Notes under the pieces: generated by a model
Told to the model about the DNA's origin: nothing
The model's input: only the letters and a program-made list of their open reading frames with translations
Database searches by the model: none
Part shown: one piece after another, positions 57,373 to 64,000 of the stretch
How the letters are laid out: each line of letters starts with the position of its first letter
How positions within the stretch are numbered: position 1 is the first letter of the stretch
Assembly: GCA_022592435.1 (NCBI GenBank)
Contig: JABYQS010000039.1
Span: 183,013-247,012, forward strand
Origin: Cerioporus squamosus
Taxonomy: Eukaryota > Basidiomycota > Agaricomycetes > Polyporales > Polyporaceae
Length of the DNA stretch: 64,000 nt
Direction of reading: 5' to 3'
Made by a program: the position numbers and the translations under genes

Positions 57373-58844
57373 ATTGAGTTTTCTGCAATGTTGCCTTTTG
57401 TCTCGAGCAGACTACACAAACCCTAGCGATAACTGTTTTCGTCCCGTCGAATGCTTTCTGCTGTGACGTCGCTGAATGGTGAGATGCGACGTGCCATGTT
57501 TCGCACAGCGGAGCGGGGAGCACGAGGCACGTACTTATTTATGCGGTGGGATGCTGTCTGTCGACCTCCCGAAACCCGATCTTGCTGATGCCGCTGCAGA
57601 AGCCACGTACTCTGGTGCTGCGGCAGTAAACCTGTCTACTAAGTACACGAGAGACGTACGAACACCGTGGCCAGGTCTAGCAATGCTTACATTCATTTGC
57701 ACGCAAGTTAATGGAAACCTTGTCCACGCTCTCCGCATTGTTCATCAGCAAAAACCCGAAACGCTCGGGACCGATTGCGCACATGGCAATCGGGCTGGCG
57801 CTTGGAGGCGCTTGCACTCTCTCGCAAGTTGACCACAATCGCTCAGGTCGATGGCAAGCAACGAGCAACTTGTACTCGCTTGTCGGACATCCCCGCCTGG
57901 GCAAAGGGCATCTCAGACCTTCTCTCGCTATAAAGACTACCTGCTGCGTCCTTTCTTTGCTCTCACTCCCTCTCTTCTCCCCCATCACCATCACCATCCC
58001 CTCCCACACCCACCCTTTGGACGGTGTATGTCGCCTGGCCACGCTGTCCCGTCTGCAGACTCTGCACACATGGAGCGCTGGAGAGCGCATAGATGCAGAT
58101 GGTGAGTGCCTCCCAAGTACGTGACTTGGTGAGTGATCCCGATTCCCGGCGCGTAGTCAAGGTACGTAACACGTTCAAGTTGTCTCTGGTTCAAGTGCCA
58201 AGGTACGCCCGTGATTGATTCAAGGTATGTCCATGCTTGATTCACGCTCGCCATGACCTACTCAAAGGTGAGTACATACTGTTAGTTGGCTATATGCGTA
58301 GTAGATCACTGTCCACAGATCGCCCACTCACATCTCTCCTCGATGTTACCGCTCACTGTCGGTCAGCGGCCACAACCAGGAAGTAAGTGTCTATCTCCGG
58401 GTCTCATGGTCTCCGTGTTCTCGCTCACGCGGTGTCCTTAGCCTCAGCTATACGCCCCGGCATTCCAGCTTGCCAACCAGAACAAGGACGTCGTCAGGAC
58501 TCGGCGAGAGGCCGCACGACAGGTTGCTGCACCACACACTTGCCCCATCTCCTTGCTCGTGATTGTTCTACCGCTCTGCCAGTGATCATACTCTTTAGAC
58601 TTTCGGAACCTTGTACGACCCGGTGTGTATCGTAGCTACTGAACTGCAGCATTAATCATATTATTGTTACCCAATTCTTCGTTGTGCGCGAGCAATATCG
58701 CTGTGCCGTCCACTATCTCCAGGGGATGCTGTCCCGTCCCCCTCCCTACGGCAATGCCCGGTTATCCTTGCCAAACGGTCCATTCGCGAGCGAGCGTGTC
58801 ATTCGATGGCGAGCGCGACATGCGCTTGTCGGGCTTGCAAGCGA

Positions 58845-58881
58845 TTGCACTCGACTGGCGGGGAGATTGCGTCGAGTGCAA
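58845..58881. repeat. perfect 11-bp inverted repeat (hairpin)
   Basis: Arms TTGCACTCGAC (58845-58855) and GTCGAGTGCAA (58871-58881) with a 15-nt loop. Confidence 0.85.
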
Positions 58882-59189
58882 AGGGGCGAGAGTTCATTCC
58901 ATTCGATTGTGATTGGCACGCCGCTTGGGCGCGATTGTGCCGCTCGCAAGCGCTTGCACGCGCTCCCACTCGTTTCGGGACTTTGCTGATGTTCCTCGAT
59001 CCCTTCAGGCCACGCACTGCCAATGTCTGATACCGCAATCACCACGACATGTTGTGTGCGAGCTTCTGTCCTGCGTTGCACGTCGAGAAGTACGGAAAGT
59101 ATGCCAATCAACCCTTCTGAACTGACTACTATAGCGCGCTCTCGAACTGTTTCGTCGTCGCAGAATCTAAGTATACCTTAGTACGGTAC

Positions 59190-60699
59190 CTACTTCCGAG
59201 TTTCCTCGACCTTCTCCGAGACACTCCCACCACTGCTCTCCTCCCCTACGCTCTGCCACCCGTGTGTGCGATAGGCTTCCTCGGCATCCTTGAGTAGTTT
59301 CGCTAGAGACGTCTTCTCAGTGTCGTCGAGACCCTCGATGTTCTCATCTTCCTGTGAGAATACCATCGACTCCTCGTTCTCCAATTTTCGAGCGACGACG
59401 TCCTTCCATCTCTCCCGCACAACTCCCTGCTCTACCGCCAGTTCGTCCAGCAGCTTCCGCGGGGCGTAAACCGGCTGATGGCGCAGCGCAAGGCACGCGA
59501 AGATGGCCATGCAAGCCTTCGAGCTCATGGTAATCGTCCTGAACGAGGACTCATCGAGGCCGCAGAGGTCGAGCAGGTACTGCGTCTGCAAGGTGTCCTG
59601 GCAAATAGCGAGGTAGATGTTGTACATCGACGACACCGCAAGGGACACAACAAACATGAGCTGGCCGAACAACGTGCCCCGGGGGATGAGGACGAGCTGC
59701 GTGAGGAACTGTATGACCAGAGCGAACAGCCCGACGTTGATCTGGGTGGAATTCTCACTCGCGAAGAACTTGATGTGGAAGCGGTCCGCGAGCGAGGCCG
59801 ACCACAGTGCTCTTGTTCCCGCGCAGGACAACGACCCCACATTCATGCAGCAGCAGCCCCTCACTGTCCGCAGGTGTAGGGCTATGCTTCTGCTGGGGCG
59901 CGCTCGAGGGACGCTGCTGCTTCTCCTCCTCCTCCTCTCTTGTCTCCTGCTTCAGACGTCGCATCGGCCCCACGTCGTCAGAAGAGGCAGTGACCGTGAG
60001 CCGCCCCATGCCGAGGGCAGCACGAGAATATATCTCCATCAAGATGCTCACGAAGCACCACCATTCCCGAGCGAGGGCGCATACGATGCAGGTCGCAATG
60101 CTTCCGTACGCCGGGACGGCCCAGATCAACAGGACTGCCGGCATATCCGAAAGGTCTTGGTACCGTCGTACCCGAGGAACCCCCGGACGAGGAATGCGAG
60201 GGAACTGGGAGAAGTGACGCAAGAATCCCGCGCGACTTGCAAACGGCTCCGATGGGACCCTTGAAGGTGGTGACGACGTGGGATTTCCACACGAATCCGA
60301 AGCAGGGCTTGCAGACGGTTCGGACCGTGACGGCAGATCGATGACGGTAACTCGGAAGGGGTGGTCGGTGGAAGGAGAAGCCTTAGCCAAGCGAACGCCA
60401 TGAGCCTTTCGCGCGATCAGATTTGCTGGATGGCCCGTCCGGACAGTCTCCCCAGACGCATCCAGGAACGTAGGCCCGCTCTTGGCCTCCAATCCGAGGA
60501 TTCTAGCGGGGTCCCGCCCGTCTGCTGGAAAGATAAGTAGAGTCCCAGAATGTGCTGCTGGTGGCAACAGGCGCACACCGCCCCAGTACCTCGTACGCAC
60601 CCGGGGAGTTGTAGGCTCCGAGAAGCATGATCGGCGGGGTGGCGGGATGCAAGATGTATGTCGTCGCAAGGGCCTTCCAACGCTATCTCCACCGAACAA
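59190..60699 (-). CDS. basidiomycete membrane protein of unknown function, frameshifted
   Basis: Recognisable parts: LLIFPADGRDPARILGLEAK, ASGETVRTGHPANLIA, FRVTVIDLPSRSEP, a membrane stretch AVLLIWAVPAYGSIATCIVC, REWWCFVSILMEIYSRAALG, VVVLRGNKSTVVGLARG, then in the next frame RFHIKFFASENSTQINVGLF, ALVIQFLTQLVLIPRGTLFG and QLMFVVSLAVSSMYNIYL. One extra base near 59795 separates the halves. The last 100 residues are hydrophilic and acidic, ending at 59190. The build resembles an Agaricomycete-specific family of plasma- or endomembrane proteins without known function. First exon and start are unresolved (the frame to 60699 has no ATG). Confidence 0.6.
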
Positions 60700-60823
60700 C
60701 CCCCATGGAAGTGTGGTTGAAAGATGCGGACACAGGTGTGTTCAGTTACGAGGGTTCGAAGAGCGCACTGCGCACTGCCAGTGTGGACTCGAGCGTGCCG
60801 TCAAAAATAGGCTCTGGTTCTAG

Positions 60824-62778
60824 TTAAACGGTAGCACCTGTCAGCGGGGTATCGCAGTGCGAAAAGACAGGCTTACTGAAATATTCGTTCTGAACATCCA
60901 GAGGGACTTCTAGTCGGCGCGGAAGCTCCTTGAGTACGAATGACCCGTCGGGATTGATGGGACAAAGCTCAAAGGAGAGCACAAGCACCTTCCTCGAGAA
61001 CACGGGGGATGCGGCAGGATCCACAGGACGAGCAACGAACCTCCCCTTCAGATCCCACCATGTCACGATGTGGTCATGTGGACAAGCATGATCTGGAGCT
61101 GGACACGGCACAGCCTGACGCTGTTCCATGAACCGGACGTTCGCCCAACATCTCCCAAGGTAGGGACGACTGACTAGGAGGAAATGCGGGTCGTGTCTCA
61201 GGCTGGTTCCATGGTGCTGGAACTCCCAGCTTGCAGACTCCGAGTTGGACGACGTAGCACGGCTCAACCCCGAGCTTGTAGAACGTCAACGTCACCGGTT
61301 CGTGCGGGTCCAGGGCCACGGCATGGAGACGTCCGATATCGACACCTTCCACCCTTCCGGGCGTGGGTACTGCAATCACGTGTCGAACGCAGCTCCGAAG
61401 CTGTCTATCGCAGCTTCTGGGAAGCGGATCGGCGAGGGCAGGACGTGGCTGAAGGGTATGAAGGACCCGCAGTCTTCGAGTATTGGGATCCGGGCTGAAG
61501 TGGCGCCGCCCTTCATGATGTATACATCCCGCCATACCCAGGCCATATGGTCGAAGGCGGGTCGTGACATCGCGCGACGGGCCGCGGTGGGGAGTCCACG
61601 ACGCCGACCGCATAGAGCGGAACCATGCGGTTCCGCGGTTGTCTGCGGCAACCGTCGGAGGACCAGTGCAAGGGCGTTGTGATCGCCATCGGACCAGCAC
61701 AAATCGGCGATCAGGAGTCCGTTGTGCTCAACCACGGGGATGTGGGACAAAACACCGTGGGGTGTCACCGAAAACGATCTGACTCGTTCAGCTTCCATAT
61801 GTATCCTGGACGCACTATGACACAGCACGCTTATAAGTCAAGATGATATAGACGTGGTACAGCAGTGCAGGACTCACTGCTCGATCATGTGGTGCCGCCC
61901 GCTGTAAGTGATACTACCGGACCGTATGAACGCTGAAGGTGAAGGTGCGAAGAGACCTGGCCATCCGCTAAGGCCACTGGTAGCTGTTGTAGTAGTCGCG
62001 GCGCCGAGGAGCATGTCTATCGGGATCGGCTCTCCCCAAGCGAAGATGGTGGTTAGGATTCTGCTTTAGTATCTCCTCCTGCAATCTCTCGAACGCCCTC
62101 CTCCCTCTCCATAGAGCGTGGGCATGTTCACATCAAGAAGTCCGAAGAGACAGTATGCCTCATCCTCCACACGAGTTGTCCTCCGGCTGGCCGCCCATGA
62201 CATGCGTTGCGCGACGCTGTAGTCGGACAAACGAGTGTATCCAAGCAAGAGGGAGGATGGGACGCGAGTGATTTCTTCTATAGCGTCGGCCACCCCGAAC
62301 TTCGTACCCAGCAATGTCCAGTCTGAGTAGAGGAAGTAGCTAGTGGGAGGAGCGATCAGCTCCTGCAAAGTCCACCCTCTTGTGTGCCAGCGACTCTCGT
62401 AGAATGAGGATGGTAGCCTAGATATGGTGACGTCTGCCATGTAGACGAAGCAAACCTGGGAGAGGGAGTAGTAGCGGAACATCGAGTTGATGGCCTCAGA
62501 GAGCTCGGCACTGCTCGTCTTGTCGATGCAGCATGAGTCGATCCACACCCACTTGTATCCGTACTGCTCCGCGACCTCGCAGCACGCCTGACCTTGTCCG
62601 ATGCGAGATCACGAGGGTTCTCTCCGGTGAGAACACATTTCTTCTGGAGCTTCCGGATGTCTTTGAAGGACTGCTCCTGTGCGTCCCAGACGTGTGAGAG
62701 GATGGTGTATCCCTCCTCAATCGCATCGGGAGAGACGAAGTGATGCAGCTCTGCACGGTCGGTGCTCAGGAGCCACAT
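60824..62778 (-). CDS. HET-domain (heterokaryon incompatibility) protein, frameshifted
   Basis: Starts MWLLSTDRAELHHFVSPDAI at 62778. HET motifs: GYTILSHVWDAQEQSF, KWVWIDSCCIDKTSSAELSE, INSMFRYYSLSQVCFVYMAD, WHTRGWTLQELIAPP, MSWAASRRTTRVEDEAYC and GLLDVNMPTLYGEG. After the domain: FERLQEEILKQNPNHHL, then SFSVTPHGVLSHIPVVEHNG, LTFYKLGVEPCYVVQLG and a C-terminal part ending at 60824. A base is missing near 62585 (before CCEVAEQYG) and near 62098 (after YGEGG); more shifts are likely at 61270-61400. HET proteins trigger cell death after fusion of unlike hyphae. Partner unknown. Confidence 0.7.
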
Positions 62779-63277
62779 CGTAACTAGCAACAAAGAAGTT
62801 AGTGGTGATTTGTGGGCTGCTGTACCAGACGTACCGGCCGCGTGACGAAATGGACAGAGGGCAGAAAGGCGAGGACTCGAGCGAACAATGCTCGAGGCGC
62901 CGCATCTTGATAACGCTGCGGATGCGGGCGGCAAACTCAGCGACCGAGGACCCGGACGACGCATCTCGGAGATACACACGACGGCGTGTACCCTGCAGAA
63001 AGTATATAACAGCCTCGGAGTGACTATGTACTGACATCTGGGCTTGCCACCGGTATCGTCGAACAAGTCTAGAGCGATGGCCCGGTACCTCCAGGGACGA
63101 TTCGGGGCCTGCGATGTGCAATGCCCACCAGCGTAACCCATGGATTAGTTATGACGCACATCTCGACCCAAGCTAGGGACGCGGAAGATGGCCAGGAGCT
63201 GAAGATTGCGGGCGACAGTCACAGCAAACTCGTCGGCAGTCTAGGTTATCCTGACGCAGTGCCTTTCCAAGGAGGGC
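62779..63277. other. intergenic, no gene seen
   Basis: Upstream of the HET gene. Frames here are shadows or lack a domain. Confidence 0.4.
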
Positions 63278-63938
63278 CTACGCGTCGTCGCGAGCTCGCG
63301 CCGCATCGGGCCGTTGACATCGTTTTGCTCTCTTCTCAGCTTCACTTCTTCGCTTCTGGACATACAGGAAGTCAGATCTGGAATCGATATCACGAATACT
63401 GAACGCTACGCGCGGCTTCTGATTACTCACAGACTGTCGCTTGGTCCTCAGATGGCGCGCTATCCTGCGCATCCCGACTCCACTGAAGAGGTCTGAGCTC
63501 CCTTTCCCGACAGGACTGCGAGAATCTTCTGGACATTGTGCCTTCTCTGAGCCCGATTGCCCGCTCAGCATCGCCTGCTTCTTGGAACCAATATCCTCGG
63601 AAGTCACGCCCCCATCGAGAGCGGCGGAGGGCACCTCCTCAGCGGCACCGTCCAAGGACCGTCTGCGGGCGCGCCCACGTTCGATGCACATGGCGTTGAA
63701 CCTCTCCATCGCGCCTGACGCAGGGCGTGACTGCTTGCCGTCAGTTGAGAGATACCGAAAGAAGAGACGATGTATACGCACTGTAGAGATAGAGCGGCCA
63801 AGGCATCCGAAGCCAAGGCAGCGTGCGACCGGGGAAGTACTCCTCGTTGGTCCTCACCAACGTCGGGCAGAAGATAGTGGGCAGAATTTCCGCATCCAAA
63901 GGCGAGTATTTGAGTGGTTCGAGAGGCGCCCTCTTCAT
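63278..63938 (-). CDS. unidentified protein at the window edge
   Basis: Starts MKRAPLEPLKYSPLDAEILP at 63938, then TLVRTNEEYFPGRTLPWLRM and PWPLYLY before a possible intron (donor near 63784). The next exon reads SGAMERFNAMCIERGRARRR and a hydrophilic chain open to 63278. No domain is recognised. An earlier exon could lie outside the window. Confidence 0.35.
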
Positions 63939-64000
63939 CCCGCAGCTGCGGCGCGATGCGAGAATAATCAGGAGAAACTCGATGTGCCGCAGTGGACCGT

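Larger units (their letters stand above)
57004..59189. other. no protein gene; Helitron 3' flank and structured repeats
   Basis: The frame after the stop continues GSTELTQRAGSTEVSQLIET to about 57278, perhaps the original transposase tail after a small frameshift in a C5 run (about 56987). The tRNA-like element at 57296 and the hairpin at 58845 lie here. Words such as GCGATTGC and GCAAGCG recur between 57770 and 58970. Confidence 0.4.

Noticed and set aside
62356..63141. 261-codon minus-strand frame over the HET start
   Set aside because: Mostly out of frame with the HET motifs; only its part below 62778 overlaps the true gene, whose ATG is at 62778.

Overview
The window is genomic DNA of a filamentous basidiomycete, most likely an Agaricomycete (wood-decay mushroom type). 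The evidence is protein-coding genes split by many introns of about 50-60 nt, DUF6534 membrane proteins, an F-box/nucleotidyltransferase gene, MYND-finger orphan families, a HET-domain gene and a Helitron with a DUF6570-type N-terminus. No rRNA gene, CRISPR array, operon or standard functional tRNA gene was found.

Layout. 0.6-2.8 kb: a DUF6534 membrane protein gene. 3.0-4.9 kb: an intact MFS transporter. 5.1-11.9 kb: an inverted segmental duplication. Its arms carry two iron-dependent dehydrogenases of the maleylacetate reductase type, one intact (5944-7465) and one frameshifted (9537-11058). They flank a frameshifted GH16 glucanase-like gene, and each arm has a divergent leader-peptide remnant outside it. 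12.4-16.0 kb: a small unidentified gene, then a TAF2 C-terminal segment fused to two bromodomains. 16-20 kb: truncated gene pieces on the minus strand, including an RNA14 (CstF77) 3' piece directly abutting a LYS2 (aminoadipate reductase) internal piece, both with stop codons. 21.4-23.6 kb: a Zn2Cys6 regulator and a short GATA-like zinc protein.

24-49 kb: an accessory region. It holds an F-box/NTase gene, a divergent kinase, three members of an orphan family in different states of a MYND finger, two or three other orphan spliced genes, a divergent ribonucleotide reductase large-subunit paralogue, a bZIP regulator and three tRNA-like (SINE-type) loci (one of them at 57 kb). 50.6-57.0 kb: a nearly intact Helitron Rep/helicase gene with one frameshift in a G6 run. 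59.2-64.0 kb: a membrane protein, a HET-domain gene with single-base deletions, and an unidentified gene at the window edge.

The clearest shared thread is metabolism in the first 11 kb: an MFS transporter, maleylacetate reductase-like enzymes (the last step of hydroxyquinol-type aromatic catabolism in the known family) and a secreted GH16 enzyme. Single-base indels recur in otherwise well conserved genes, several of them in homopolymers, so base-level assembly error has to be separated from true gene decay. Exon boundaries come from reading splice sites by eye and are approximate unless positions are given.
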